DNA of 64,000 nt from CAG-390 sp003523225 (GCA_902461815.1 CABPZE010000001.1:248001-312000), one strand, 5' to 3'. Shown: positions 26,196 to 35,139, counted from the first letter of the stretch. Program-made: numbers and translations. The notes: generated from the sequence alone by a model not told the origin.

Positions 26196-26511
26196 ACGTT
26201 TATCCTCACCTCTTGGATCTTTGTAAATAATTCTGCGCCGAATAATGCCGCCGTTTACGCAATTTCATTGACAATGAAAAGTAACCCATATCAGAACCAT
26301 TTTTTGCTCGGGCGGAACACAGGGAACAAACCGAGAATAGTTTCCATGATTCCAATAAAACCATGCATTGACTTGCGCAAAATCAAAGTTTTGCGCAAGT
26401 GAGGGAACAGAAATACGCTTATAAAGCCGATTTTTGCAGATATACGTCCGTTACCGGCGTCGGGTCGTGTCGAAGCCTGCACAGCTCACATTAGCGACCG
26501 TATGTGCAAGA
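26196..26511. other. 316-bp gap without a convincing gene
   Basis: No open frame here has a ribosome site or a coding-like protein. The only clear structure is the perfect 30-bp inverted repeat at 26371-26400. The 3' end of the neighbouring minus-strand gene lies at 26512, so the repeat could be a weak transcription stop for it, but it lacks a T run on either strand. Confidence 0.5.
26371..26400. repeat. Perfect 12-bp inverted repeat
   Basis: Arms ACTTGCGCAAAA (26371-26382) and TTTTGCGCAAGT (26389-26400) with loop TCAAAG. The pairing is perfect over 12 bp. The 8-bp palindrome TTGCGCAA in each arm also occurs at 27303-27310, in the apgM promoter. Confidence 0.85.
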
Positions 26512-27192
26512 TCACTGCGCAAAAACACTGAAGTATGATTCGTCAGTTATAGCGAAATTGCCGTCGGTTTCTTTTATGGTCAAATATTTTATCCTGAGCG
26601 CATCGCTGCCCATGTCATCCCTGAGCGTTCCGTTGTTGTTCTTGATCATATATTCAATGCCTATATTGTAATACATCACAGAGCTGCCTCCGGATTCATC
26701 GTACCAATAGTCCACGGCAATCAGCTTTATCCTGTAAAGCTTCTGCTGCGTGAAATTTTTCTTTGGCTGTCTGCCGCCTGTGTAATAGCTCGGATCAAAG
26801 CATGAGTTGTATTTTTCCACATCGCCGTTTATCATTGCGTCAATGTAATCCATCATGAACAGTATAACTTCACGGTATGCCTCATTTACATCATCCATAT
26901 TTTCGCGGTCGATAGTTACCGTCATATACCCCTCGGCATCCGTGTAATAAATGCTCCGGTCATACCCCATGTATTTTGAATCTTCAAAAATATTTTCATC
27001 GTAATTGGCATAATCAAATTTATAAACATTTGAGGTTTCGGTATTACCGCCGAATTTTATTTTTGAAATACCATAAGATACCATAAAATACAGTATCATA
27101 AATATGCACATCGCAGCAAAGACAATAAGTATCGTCTTTTTTGCTGTTTTTTTATCTTTTTTGGGGTTGCAATTATTACCAATATCAGACAT
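26512..27192 (-). CDS. Single-pass membrane protein of unknown function
   Basis: A 226-residue protein with a Lys-rich N-terminus (about residues 10-20), one membrane helix (TILIVFAAMCIFMILYFMVS, about 21-40) and an outside part rich in Tyr, Asp and Asn. A stretch near residues 105-135 (a helix ending in DAMINGDVEKYNSCF) resembles the NTF2-like or DUF4878-type outer domains of Clostridial membrane proteins, but I cannot assign a family. Start ATG 27192 is preceded by GGAG at nine bases; an in-frame GTG at 27213 is less likely. It is divergent from the apgM operon and the promoter was not identified. Confidence 0.65.
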   Translation of the reverse strand: MSDIGNNCNPKKDKKTAKKTILIVFAAMCIFMILYFMVSYGISKIKFGGNTETSNVYKFDYANYDENIFEDSKYMGYDRSIYYTDAEGYMTVTIDRENMDDVNEAYREVILFMMDYIDAMINGDVEKYNSCFDPSYYTGGRQPKKNFTQQKLYRIKLIAVDYWYDESGGSSVMYYNIGIEYMIKNNNGTLRDDMGSDALRIKYLTIKETDGNFAITDESYFSVFAQ

Positions 27193-27302
27193 TTTTGCTT
27201 TCTCCGGACTCACAAACTGGCTTATTATTGATTTATTTTATCACATATACTGCAAGATTTCAAGTAAATTCGCAGTCAGAAGAATTATATTTTCATTTTT
27301 TC

Positions 27303-27331
27303 TTGCGCAAACGGAGGTTTTATGATATAAT
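27303..27331 (+). promoter_or_regulatory. Sigma-A promoter for the apgM operon
   Basis: TTGCGC (27303-27308), 17 bp spacer, TATAAT (27326-27331), with a second overlapping TATAAT at 27331-27336. The start codon lies 33 bp downstream. Confidence 0.7.
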
Positions 27332-27364
27332 ATAATGAATTATTTTTTCATGGAGACTGCAACT

Positions 27365-28591
27365 ATGAAATACCTTGTTTTGATACCCGATGGAATGGCT
27401 GATGAACCCGTAGCGGAGCTTGGCAACAAAACACCCATGCAAGCTGCAAACAAACCCATGATGGACAAGCTTGCAGCTGTTTCGCGCGTCGGGACGGTGC
27501 TGAATGTTCCTGCCGGAATGGTTCCTGAATCCGATACAGCCAACATGGCTATACTTTCCTTTGATCCGAAGGTGTATTCCAAAGGACGTTCACCGCTTGA
27601 AGCTGTGAGTATGGGAATTGATATGAAACCCGGAGATGTTGCTGTGAGATGCAACACTGTTTCGATATCCGATGAGATACCCGGTCAGCCGTTTGAAGAG
27701 CGTGTGATGCTTGACCACAGCGCGGATGAAATATCAACCGCCGAAGCCGCGGAGCTTATAAAAACGCTTAACGAAAATCTTTCAGATAGCCAACGCAAAT
27801 TTTATACCGGAGTCAGCTACCGCCACTGCCTTATCTGGAACGGTGCAGACGACGGATACGATTTTGCACGTCCGCACAATATTATCGGTCAGAAAATAGG
27901 TGCTTATCTGCCTGACGCGGAAAAAGCAGGTGGATATCTTGAACTGATGGAGAAAGGCGCAAAGCTGCTTGAGCATCATCCGATAAACGAAGCACGCCGC
28001 GCCCGCGGACTTAAGCCCGCCAACGCCATATGGCTTTGGAGTGCCGGAAGAAAGCCTGCACTTCCCTCTTTCCGCGAAAAATTCGGGCTCAATGCCACAG
28101 TTGTCTCGGCGGTTGACCTTATCAAGGGCATAGGCATATGCGCCGGAATGAATGTTGTTGATGTTGAAGGCGCTACCGGAAATATTCACACCAACTTTGC
28201 CGGAAAAGCCAATGCCGCCATCGACGCGTTCCGCGGCGGAGCAGATCTTGTTTACGTTCACATCGAAGCTCCGGATGAATGCGGTCATCGCGCCGAGATC
28301 GAAAACAAGGTCAAAGCCATCGAGCTGATCGACAAGAAGGTCCTCACACCGATATTCTCGTACCTTGAGGGCTGCGGTGATGAGTTCGGCATTATGGTAC
28401 TGCCTGATCATCCTACCCCCCTGCGTCTGCGCACTCATACATCAGATCCGGTTCCATACTTCATGTACCGCAGCGGCAGAACCGGTTCCGGAGTACAGTG
28501 CTTTACCGAAGCCGAGGCAGAAGCGCGTAATTCTTTCATGCCCGACGGCTCCGGACTGATGCACTCGTTTATCGACTACTGCAATAGTTAA
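27365..28591 (+). CDS. apgM: ApgM-type cofactor-independent phosphoglycerate mutase homologue
   Basis: A 408-residue alkaline-phosphatase-superfamily protein of the archaeal-type phosphoglycerate mutase group, which interconverts 3- and 2-phosphoglycerate. Metal and catalytic features seen: Asp9 in LIPDGMAD, Ser56 in PESDTANMAIL, HIEAPDECGH, and DHPTPLRLRTHTSDPV near the C-terminus. ATG 27365 has GGAG nine bases upstream. Bacterial members of this group have been proposed, from gene context, to act as functional analogues of homoserine kinase; thrC lies 4 kb downstream on the same strand, and no thrB is visible, so either role is possible here. Confidence 0.85.
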   Translation: MKYLVLIPDGMADEPVAELGNKTPMQAANKPMMDKLAAVSRVGTVLNVPAGMVPESDTANMAILSFDPKVYSKGRSPLEAVSMGIDMKPGDVAVRCNTVSISDEIPGQPFEERVMLDHSADEISTAEAAELIKTLNENLSDSQRKFYTGVSYRHCLIWNGADDGYDFARPHNIIGQKIGAYLPDAEKAGGYLELMEKGAKLLEHHPINEARRARGLKPANAIWLWSAGRKPALPSFREKFGLNATVVSAVDLIKGIGICAGMNVVDVEGATGNIHTNFAGKANAAIDAFRGGADLVYVHIEAPDECGHRAEIENKVKAIELIDKKVLTPIFSYLEGCGDEFGIMVLPDHPTPLRLRTHTSDPVPYFMYRSGRTGSGVQCFTEAEAEARNSFMPDGSGLMHSFIDYCNS

Positions 28592-28606
28592 ACTGAGAGG
28601 TAAAAA

Positions 28607-29242
28607 ATGTTTGACAAGCCCGAAAAGCAATCCGAAAAAAGCAATGAGGAAAAGCAATCCGTAATCGCCGAAATATTCGATTATTACGAGCTTTGCATAT
28701 TTTCCATTTGCGCTGTAATAGTAATTTTCAGCTTTTTCATCCGTCTTTGCCGTGTTGACGGTCAGTCAATGGAGGATACACTGCACAACAATGAAATGCT
28801 CTTGGTTACAGATGTATTCTATACACCCGAACGCGGGGATGTTATTGTTTTTCACCAGACGGGCGGACAGAACAAGGATATTTATTCTTTTTCGCTAAAT
28901 GAGCCGATAGTCAAGCGTGTTATTGCAACAGCCGGAGAATGGATAGACATTCAGCTTTCCGACGGACGCCTTAAGGTTACAATATACGACAGCAACATGG
29001 AAAATCCGTATACGCTTGAGGAAGATTACGCCAAATACAGCGGCTCGCCTTCATGGAATCCTACCGGATATCATGAGTACCCGATGCAGATACCCGAGGG
29101 ATATGTTTTTGTAATGGGTGACAACCGCTGGCACTCAACGGACAGCCGTTCGACACTTATCGGTCTTGTTGACACACGCCGTATACTCGGGCGCGCCGTG
29201 CTTCGCGTCACGCCGTTCAGTAAGTTCGGAACCATAGACTGA
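28607..29242 (+). CDS. lepB: Signal peptidase I
   Basis: Signal peptidase I cleaves signal peptides from exported proteins at the outer face of the membrane. The 211-residue protein has one N-terminal helix (about 29-46), the catalytic Ser54 in DGQSMEDTL, the catalytic Lys103 in PIVKRVIATAGE and the conserved MGDNRWHSTDSR box near residue 172. The Ser-Lys dyad is thus complete. It starts 15 bp after apgM behind GAGAGG, and 17 bp before rbgA; lepB-rbgA-rnhB is a conserved Firmicutes order. Longer than the 170-190 residue Bacillus enzymes because of an insert before the GDNR box. Confidence 0.96.
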   Translation: MFDKPEKQSEKSNEEKQSVIAEIFDYYELCIFSICAVIVIFSFFIRLCRVDGQSMEDTLHNNEMLLVTDVFYTPERGDVIVFHQTGGQNKDIYSFSLNEPIVKRVIATAGEWIDIQLSDGRLKVTIYDSNMENPYTLEEDYAKYSGSPSWNPTGYHEYPMQIPEGYVFVMGDNRWHSTDSRSTLIGLVDTRRILGRAVLRVTPFSKFGTID

Positions 29243-29259
29243 CGTTTGTCTGAGTAAAC

Positions 29260-30162
29260 ATGGGAATACAATCAAAACAAATCCAGTGGTTTCCGGGTCA
29301 TATGGCAAAAACGCGCCGCATGATATCCGAAACCATCACATCCGTTGACGCTGTAATTGAGCTTCTCGACGCAAGAATACCCGCAAGCTCGCGCAATCCG
29401 GAAATAGACCGACTTTGCGGTGACAAGCCAAGACTTGTTCTGCTGAACAAAGCAGGTCTTGCCGACGAATCCATAACTGCGCGCTGGCTTGAGCGATATA
29501 CCAAAAACGGCGTTCAATGTATATGGTGCGACTGTGTAAGCGGCGAAGGAATATCGCGTATCGCTCCCGCGCTTCGCGAGCTTTGCTCGTCAAAGCTTGA
29601 AAAATATGCGGACAAAGGTATGAGCGGCAGAAAGCTCCGTGCAATGGTTCTGGGGATCCCCAACGTCGGTAAATCTTCATTGATAAACCGTCTCACCGGT
29701 TCAAAAAAAGCAAAGGTGGAAAACCGTCCTGGAGTGACGCTTGATAAGCAATGGGTCGCAACGTCGGTCGGCATCGACCTTCTTGATATGCCCGGCGTGC
29801 TTTGGCCCAAGTTTGACGACCGCCGTGTAGCTGAAAACCTTGCGCTTACCGGAGCAATCAAGGATGCCATCCTTGACTCTGAGGAACTTGCGTCGGTGCT
29901 TTGCGGAAGGCTTTACTCTCTCTGCCCCGCTCTGCTTTGCGAACGGTACCGTCTCGGAGCGCCCGAGGAGCTTTCACAGCTCAAGAATTATGAGATCCTT
30001 GAAATGATCGGTCGCCGCCGCGGATACCTTGTCTCCGGCGGAGAGGTAGATCTCGAACGAACGGCAAAAATGCTTATCGACGAATTCAGAAGCGCCAAGA
30101 TCGGACGTGTTTCCCTTGAAGCCCCGAAAAAACAAACGGAAAGCGTAAAAGCAAATGGATAA
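29260..30162 (+). CDS. rbgA: Ribosome biogenesis GTPase RbgA (YlqF)
   Basis: RbgA is a GTPase needed for late 50S subunit assembly. The 300-residue protein has circularly permuted G motifs: G4 (LLNKAGLAD) comes before G1 (GIPNVGKSS, about 132-140) and G3 (DMPGVLWP). The N-terminal IQWFPGHMAKTRR and the C-terminal ANTAR-like domain (about 215-285) complete the family picture. It overlaps rnhB by eight bases. The ribosome site before ATG 29260 is weak, consistent with translation by readthrough from lepB. Confidence 0.96.
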   Translation: MGIQSKQIQWFPGHMAKTRRMISETITSVDAVIELLDARIPASSRNPEIDRLCGDKPRLVLLNKAGLADESITARWLERYTKNGVQCIWCDCVSGEGISRIAPALRELCSSKLEKYADKGMSGRKLRAMVLGIPNVGKSSLINRLTGSKKAKVENRPGVTLDKQWVATSVGIDLLDMPGVLWPKFDDRRVAENLALTGAIKDAILDSEELASVLCGRLYSLCPALLCERYRLGAPEELSQLKNYEILEMIGRRRGYLVSGGEVDLERTAKMLIDEFRSAKIGRVSLEAPKKQTESVKANG

Positions 30163-30811
30163 CGAAAACTCTGCACGCGCCGCCGCAAAAAAACAAAAGA
30201 ATCCTCCGCTTGCCTTTACCATTGAACGTGAGCTTGCCACCTCCGGTTTCCTGCGTGTTTGCGGAATCGACGAGGCAGGGCGCGGACCGCTGTGCGGTCC
30301 TGTGGTTGCAGCTGCGTGCATACTTCCCGTCAACGCCTGCATAGATGGGCTTAATGACTCAAAAAAGCTGTCACCCAAGCGGCGCGAGGAGCTGTTTGAT
30401 ATAATTTGCAACACAGCAATTGATTTTGCGATTGCAGAAGCATCCGTGGAAGAAATAGATAGGCTGAACATCCTTGAAGCTACTCTGCTTGCCATGCGGC
30501 GAGCAATCTCATCGCTCCGCGAAGCGCCGGATTATCTGATAGTTGACGGAAATGTTTTCCGCGGCTTTGATATTCCGGGGAAAGCCGTAATAGGCGGAGA
30601 CGCGATCTCCCCCTCTATTGCCGCTGCGTCGATATTGGCAAAAGTTACACGTGACAGACTGTGTATTGAGCTTGACCGTGAGTACCCACAGTACGGAATT
30701 GCGGTTCACAAAGGATACTGCACTCCGGCACACCGCGCGGCGCTTGAAAAGTACGGTCCTGCGCCTATACACAGGCGTCAGTTCATACGTTTTCTTGATA
30801 AAAAATTATGA
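30155..30811 (+). CDS. rnhB: Ribonuclease HII
   Basis: RNase HII cuts RNA strands in RNA-DNA hybrids and removes single ribonucleotides from DNA. The 218-residue protein has the active-site motif CGIDEAGRGPLCGPVV with Asp39 and Glu40, a further Asp in YLIVDGN and one in ILAKVTRDR, and the C-terminal HKGYCTPAHRAALEKYGP stretch. The four carboxylates of the family are in place. It overlaps both rbgA and the next gene (ATGA), consistent with one transcript. Confidence 0.96.
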   Translation: MDNENSARAAAKKQKNPPLAFTIERELATSGFLRVCGIDEAGRGPLCGPVVAAACILPVNACIDGLNDSKKLSPKRREELFDIICNTAIDFAIAEASVEEIDRLNILEATLLAMRRAISSLREAPDYLIVDGNVFRGFDIPGKAVIGGDAISPSIAAASILAKVTRDRLCIELDREYPQYGIAVHKGYCTPAHRAALEKYGPAPIHRRQFIRFLDKKL

Positions 30812-31266
30812 AGCGCGAAAAACTTACCGCGCGGCTCGACAGCCACGTAGATACAGTTGCAAGTCACTCTGACACGACCAAAGCAACACGCGGTCGTTTC
30901 GGAGAGGATGCCGCCGCCGAATACCTTGAGCACAATGGGTATATAATTAAGGAGCGGAATATACGTTTCGGTCGTCATGAACTTGATATTATCGCCGAGG
31001 ACGATATGTATATTGTCTTTGTTGAAGTAAAGACCCGCACCGAAGCACCGGAAAACCGGCTTTACACATACGGACGTCCCGCAAGCGCGGTAACATATGA
31101 AAAAAGGCAAAACACTGTGCTTGCCGCAAGGGAGTATCTGCACCGTTTTCCTTCGTCAAAGCGAGCAAGGATCGACGTTATCGAGGTTTATCTTGCGCGC
31201 GATAACAGCAGTGCACCAAAGGTATCAAAAATAAATCATATACGCAACGCCTTTGGTTCAAGATAA
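30808..31266 (+). CDS. YraN/UPF0102-family putative endonuclease
   Basis: A 152-residue protein with the UPF0102 pattern: GRFGEDAAAEYLEHNGY, then RNIRFGRHELDIIA and IVFVEVKTR, which is the restriction-endonuclease-like core with Glu, Asp and the ExK pair. Members sit beside rnhB in many genomes and are suspected nucleases, but no reaction is established. It has ~25 extra N-terminal residues before the conserved part. Start overlaps the rnhB stop (ATGA). Confidence 0.88.
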   Translation: MKREKLTARLDSHVDTVASHSDTTKATRGRFGEDAAAEYLEHNGYIIKERNIRFGRHELDIIAEDDMYIVFVEVKTRTEAPENRLYTYGRPASAVTYEKRQNTVLAAREYLHRFPSSKRARIDVIEVYLARDNSSAPKVSKINHIRNAFGSR

Positions 31267-31319
31267 AACGCCGAAAAAACGTTCACCTATTTAATTTAAT
31301 TTTGAAAGGATCATTTCAG

Positions 31320-32270
31320 ATGAAAATCTTTGATCTTCACTGTGATACCGCATACCGCATGTATACGCGCAAACAGCCATTAAGCGATAATAATCTGCAC
31401 ATTTCACTTGAAAAAGCCGGATGCTATGAGAAGTACGGTCAGGTAGCGGCTGTATGTGCCGAATACAAGAAGGATGACGCAACTGCGTTTGAGCGTTTTA
31501 TGCAGATATCCGATAACTTTTTTTCCGAGCTTGAGCTTAATCACGACCGAGCAACACTCTGCCGCACAGGCGCGGATATTAAAAACGCATGGGAGAGCGG
31601 AAAGACGGCATATATACTTGGAGTTGAGGATGCACGAATACTTGAAGGACACCTTGAAAGGCTCGACTTTCTTTATGAGCGTGGCGTGCGCGTGCTGACT
31701 CTGATGTGGGCAGGTCTTACAATTATCGGAGGCTCGCACAACACCGATGACGGATTGACGGAATTCGGCAAAAAGGTGGTTGCACGATGCTTTGAGCTGG
31801 GAATAATCCCGGACGTGTCTCACGCAAGCGCTGCATCTGTCGATGACACTGCCGCCATAGCCGCCGAGTACGGGAAGCCTTTTATCGCTTCTCATTCCTG
31901 CGCATATTCGGTTTACGGACATACGCGGAATCTTCGTGACCGGCACATTGACGCTATAATCTCTTCGGGGGGACTTATCGGGGAAAGCCTGTGCCGTTCC
32001 CATCTTTCGCCCGACAGTGCCGGAATTGACGATATTGTAAAACATATTGAATATTATCTTTCCCGCGGCGCGGAGGATAATCTCTGTTTGGGCTGCGATC
32101 TCGACGGCACCGACCTTCCGGACGGAATCGAAGATGTAAGAGATCTTTGCAAGCTCATTGAACCCCTGCGACGCGTCGGATGCACCGACGAACAGATAGA
32201 AAAGCTGTTCTGGCGCAATGCATATGAATTTGCAGTCAAAAATATAGGATACGGAACAAAAAGCAAATAA
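31320..32270 (+). CDS. Membrane-dipeptidase family (M19) zinc peptidase
   Basis: A 316-residue dipeptidase of the M19 family, which hydrolyses a wide range of dipeptides and some beta-lactams. Zinc ligands expected in the family are visible: DLHCDT with His7 and Asp9, Glu in LGVEDARI, His in PDVSHAS and the second His in FIASHSC. Bacterial homologues act in the cytoplasm. ATG 31320 follows GAAAGGA at the usual distance; the longer frame from 31302 lacks a ribosome site. It is 53 bp beyond the rnhB/yraN group and 24 bp before thrC, so it could be transcribed with thrC. Confidence 0.88.
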   Translation: MKIFDLHCDTAYRMYTRKQPLSDNNLHISLEKAGCYEKYGQVAAVCAEYKKDDATAFERFMQISDNFFSELELNHDRATLCRTGADIKNAWESGKTAYILGVEDARILEGHLERLDFLYERGVRVLTLMWAGLTIIGGSHNTDDGLTEFGKKVVARCFELGIIPDVSHASAASVDDTAAIAAEYGKPFIASHSCAYSVYGHTRNLRDRHIDAIISSGGLIGESLCRSHLSPDSAGIDDIVKHIEYYLSRGAEDNLCLGCDLDGTDLPDGIEDVRDLCKLIEPLRRVGCTDEQIEKLFWRNAYEFAVKNIGYGTKSK

Positions 32271-32294
32271 AATTTTGTGAGGATATATCAAAAA

Positions 32295-33788
32295 ATGAAA
32301 TACATCAGCACCCGAGATACACGCAAAGATCCCGAACGCATCAGCTCCGCAGAGGCAATAAAGCGCGGTCTTGCCCCTGACGGCGGGCTTTATCTGCCCG
32401 AAAGCATTCCTGTCACCGATAAGGCATTCATTGATTCCCTTGCGGGACTGTCATACAGCGAGGCGGCGGTCAAGATCCTCTCGCTTTACCTTGACGATTA
32501 CACCGAAGCCGAGCTTACCGAGGACTGTACAGCCGCATACGGAACAGCTTCCTTCGGCAATGATCCCGCCCCTGTTGTTAAAGCAACCGACGGAGTATAT
32601 TCTCTTGAGCTGTGGCACGGGCCTACCTGCGCGTTCAAGGATATGGCGCTTCAGCTTATGCCGCGACTTCTGTCCCGCGCTTTGAAGAAAACAGGCGAAA
32701 AAAGAACCGCGCTTGTGCTTGTGGCTACCTCAGGCGACACCGGAAAAGCGGCGCTCGAGGGGTACAAGAATGTCCCCGGCGTTGCCATTAAGGTCTTTTA
32801 TCCCGTAGACGGAGTCAGCCGCATACAAAAGCTCCAGATGATGACCCAGGAAGGCGAAAACGTGGACGTTTGTGCCATAAAGGGCAACTTCGACGATGCA
32901 CAGACCGGAGTAAAGCGGATATTCTCAGACCCCGCAATGCGCGCCGAGCTGAATCTGCGCGGCTACTTCCTTTCCAGCGCCAACTCAATAAACTGGGGGC
33001 GTCTCGTTCCGCAGATAGTTTATTATTACGTTGGATATTCAAAGCTCGTTACAGCGGGAGTTATAAGCTCAGGCGAATCAATTGACGTAGCAGTGCCTAC
33101 CGGAAATTTCGGCAACATCTTTGCCGCATATCTTGCCAAGCGCATGGGACTGCCTATACGCCGCCTTGTCTGCGCCTCAAACTCCAACAACATTCTCACC
33201 GACTTTCTCGCAAGCGGCGTTTACGACCGCAACCGCGCCTTCCACACCACAATGTCCCCGTCTATGGATATCCTGATATCCAGCAACCTTGAACGTCTTA
33301 TCTATCTTATGACCGATGCCGAGACCACTTCAGGGCTTATGAAGCAGCTGTCAGAAACCGGACGTTACGAGCTGCCGAATGAAGCGTTCAGCAGAATATG
33401 CGACGTTTTCAAGGGCTTTTACGCCGACGAGGATGATACTGCCAAGGCTATAAGAAAATATTTTGATGAAGATAAATATCTCTGTGATACACACACGGCA
33501 GTGGCGCTTTCCTGCGTAGGCAAATATCTCGATACACTTCCCCGCGGCGAAAGGATACCCGTTCTCACTGCATCGACTGCAAGTCCCTATAAATTTGCCG
33601 CCGATGTACTTGCCTCACTTGGCGACCAAAGCAAGATCAGCGGTCCTGAGGCACTTACCGCCCTTTCGGCTTTCACCGGAACGGACATTCCTGCACCTCT
33701 TGCCGGGCTTGACAAACGTCACATTCGCTTTGAACGCGTTGCAGAGGTTCGGGATATGCCCACCGATGTTCTGGCTCAGCTCAAGTAA
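32295..33788 (+). CDS. thrC: Threonine synthase
   Basis: Threonine synthase converts O-phosphohomoserine and water to threonine and phosphate with pyridoxal phosphate. The 497-residue product belongs to the long bacterial-fungal branch: YISTRDTRKDPERIS at the start, LAPDGGLYLPE, and the PLP lysine Lys115 in PTCAFKDMALQ; ATSGDTGKAAL and SANSINWGRLVPQ follow. GAGGATAT precedes ATG 32295. A perfect hairpin follows the stop, but it lacks a T run. Confidence 0.96.
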   Translation: MKYISTRDTRKDPERISSAEAIKRGLAPDGGLYLPESIPVTDKAFIDSLAGLSYSEAAVKILSLYLDDYTEAELTEDCTAAYGTASFGNDPAPVVKATDGVYSLELWHGPTCAFKDMALQLMPRLLSRALKKTGEKRTALVLVATSGDTGKAALEGYKNVPGVAIKVFYPVDGVSRIQKLQMMTQEGENVDVCAIKGNFDDAQTGVKRIFSDPAMRAELNLRGYFLSSANSINWGRLVPQIVYYYVGYSKLVTAGVISSGESIDVAVPTGNFGNIFAAYLAKRMGLPIRRLVCASNSNNILTDFLASGVYDRNRAFHTTMSPSMDILISSNLERLIYLMTDAETTSGLMKQLSETGRYELPNEAFSRICDVFKGFYADEDDTAKAIRKYFDEDKYLCDTHTAVALSCVGKYLDTLPRGERIPVLTASTASPYKFAADVLASLGDQSKISGPEALTALSAFTGTDIPAPLAGLDKRHIRFERVAEVRDMPTDVLAQLK

Positions 33789-33810
33789 TAGTATTCAGTC
33801 AAACTGACGC

Positions 33811-33838
33811 TAATACCGTGCTCTTTGACACGGTATTA
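33811..33838 (+). repeat. Perfect 10-bp hairpin after thrC
   Basis: Arms TAATACCGTG and CACGGTATTA with loop CTCTTTGA, 22 bp after the thrC stop. No T run follows, so it is a possible but not proven terminator. Confidence 0.6.
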
Positions 33839-33855
33839 TGCCACAGGGCGGACAT

Positions 33856-33893
33856 ATAAAAAACGACAGGGCTGTCGCATATGCGGCAGCCCC
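33856..33893 (-). terminator. Terminator of the DUF1540 gene
   Basis: On the minus strand, a 10-bp stem with arms GGGCTGCCGC and GCGACAGCCC around ATAT, then TGTCG and six T. It lies just downstream of the DUF1540 gene stop. Confidence 0.8.
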
Positions 33894-33909
33894 ATGATCA
33901 AGTAACGTA

Positions 33910-34110
33910 TCAGCCGTTGCTTCTCGGCTTGAAGGTAGCGCAGGCAGTTCCGGCGCTGGTCTCGGCGCTTGAAGGACCTACAACGATCTGATTTGCAGTG
34001 CAATAGCTCTCACCGTTATGGTGTGTGCAGTTCTTGACGTCGCAGATGATGCCTTCGATGTGCTTGCAGGTGCAGCCGTTCTTGCTGTGTTCGCTGAATT
34101 TTTCTTCCAT
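33910..34110 (-). CDS. DUF1540-domain small Cys-rich protein
   Basis: A 66-residue protein with Cys-spaced DUF1540 pattern: CDVKNCTHHNGESYCTANQI, then a gap and ACATF. The four conserved Cys of the domain probably bind a metal. Two more Cys (GCTCKH) stand before it. ATG 34110 is preceded by GAGGTG; the longer frame from 34170 has no ribosome site. DUF1540 proteins are frequent in spore formers, and function is not known. It has its own terminator, so it is a single-gene unit, divergent from the phosphoesterase gene. Confidence 0.85.
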   Translation of the reverse strand: MEEKFSEHSKNGCTCKHIEGIICDVKNCTHHNGESYCTANQIVVGPSSAETSAGTACATFKPRSNG

Positions 34111-34248
34111 GTTCAATACACCTCTTTTTATGTCTGCCGCATTTGCCAAAGCTCGTCGGCAGCAATGCATCCGCCATTACGGCGGTACAGCCTTATTCTG
34201 CCCGGGTTGCCGGATTATTATTCGCGTCAGCGACGCCGGAGTGTAATT

Positions 34249-34980
34249 ATGTCATTGTTTACTATCGCAGACCTGCACCTGCCGGGTGCAGACGGAAAAT
34301 CCAAATCAATGGAGGTTTTCGGTCGGCGCTGGGCGGACTATCGCGCCCGGCTTGAACGCGGATGGCGCGCCGCCGTTGCCCCCGATGACTCGGTGGTCAT
34401 TCCGGGAGATATTTCATGGGCGCTTACGCTCGATGAAGCACGCTCGGATCTTGCCTTTATTGATTCCCTGCCCGGACAAAAATATATCGGCAAAGGAAAT
34501 CACGATTTCTGGTGGTCGACCGCCGCAAAAATGAAGGCGTTTTTTTTGGCAAACAATTTTACCACGCTGAATATCCTGTACAATAATGCATATCTTGCAG
34601 GCGGAGCCGTGATATGCGGTTCACGCGGATGGTTTTTTGACGAAGCCTCGCAAAAGACAGTCGGAGACGTAAGCTGGGAAAAGCTCATAAACCGCGAAGA
34701 AATGAGACTCAGAATGAGCCTTGAGGAAGGCACGCGGCTGTCAGCCGGGATGGGCGCAGATATGCCGATGATAGCTTTTCTTCATTTTCCTCCGGTCTGG
34801 GGAGACAGTGTTGCCCGAAATATTGTTGATCTTCTGCATGAGTTCGGCATACGTCGTTGCTATTTCGGACACATACACAGCGAATATGTATCTCAACAGC
34901 CGTTTTGCTTTGAGGATATTGAATTCCGTCTCATTTCAGCCGATCATCTTGCGTTTTGTCCTCTTCGTGTTTTTATTTGA
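34249..34980 (+). CDS. Calcineurin-like metallophosphoesterase
   Basis: A 243-residue cytoplasmic phosphoesterase. Metal-binding motifs are in order: IADLH (D8, H10), VIPGDISW, GKGNHDFWW, LHFPPVW and GHIHSEY. The GNHDFWW and PPVW details place it in the conserved group of Firmicutes phosphohydrolases annotated only as metallophosphoesterase. The substrate is unknown. Start ATG 34249 is preceded by GGAG at seven bases; the open frame continues upstream to 34018 but without a start signal and across the DUF1540 promoter region. Confidence 0.9.
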   Translation: MSLFTIADLHLPGADGKSKSMEVFGRRWADYRARLERGWRAAVAPDDSVVIPGDISWALTLDEARSDLAFIDSLPGQKYIGKGNHDFWWSTAAKMKAFFLANNFTTLNILYNNAYLAGGAVICGSRGWFFDEASQKTVGDVSWEKLINREEMRLRMSLEEGTRLSAGMGADMPMIAFLHFPPVWGDSVARNIVDLLHEFGIRRCYFGHIHSEYVSQQPFCFEDIEFRLISADHLAFCPLRVFI

Positions 34981-35042
34981 ATAAAAAACACTGATGCAAC
35001 GCTTTTTTTACTGCAAATTCTGACAAATTTCAAATTTGGGTC

Positions 35043-35070
35043 TTGACATATAATTATTTTATAGTAAAAT
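35043..35070 (+). promoter_or_regulatory. Sigma-A promoter for tig-clpP-clpX
   Basis: Perfect TTGACA (35043-35048), 16 bp spacer, TAAAAT (35065-35070), 69 bp before the tig start codon. No CtsR-type direct repeat was noticed in the leader. Confidence 0.8.
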
Positions 35071-35139
35071 ATATTAATGTGAAAAATTGTGCCCGGACAT
35101 AAAACACATCGGGTACATCGTAAGAAAGGTATGGTCACA

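Noticed and set aside
26291..26482. 63-residue minus-strand open frame in the gap
   Set aside because: No ribosome site, no recognisable family, and it contains the inverted repeat; more likely non-coding.
33811..33838. Terminator of thrC
   Set aside because: The hairpin is perfect but has no T run; listed as a repeat instead.
34018..34248. N-terminal extension of the metallophosphoesterase
   Set aside because: It overlaps the DUF1540 gene on the other strand; GGAG and ATG at 34249 and the family start at SLFTIADLH favour the shorter form.
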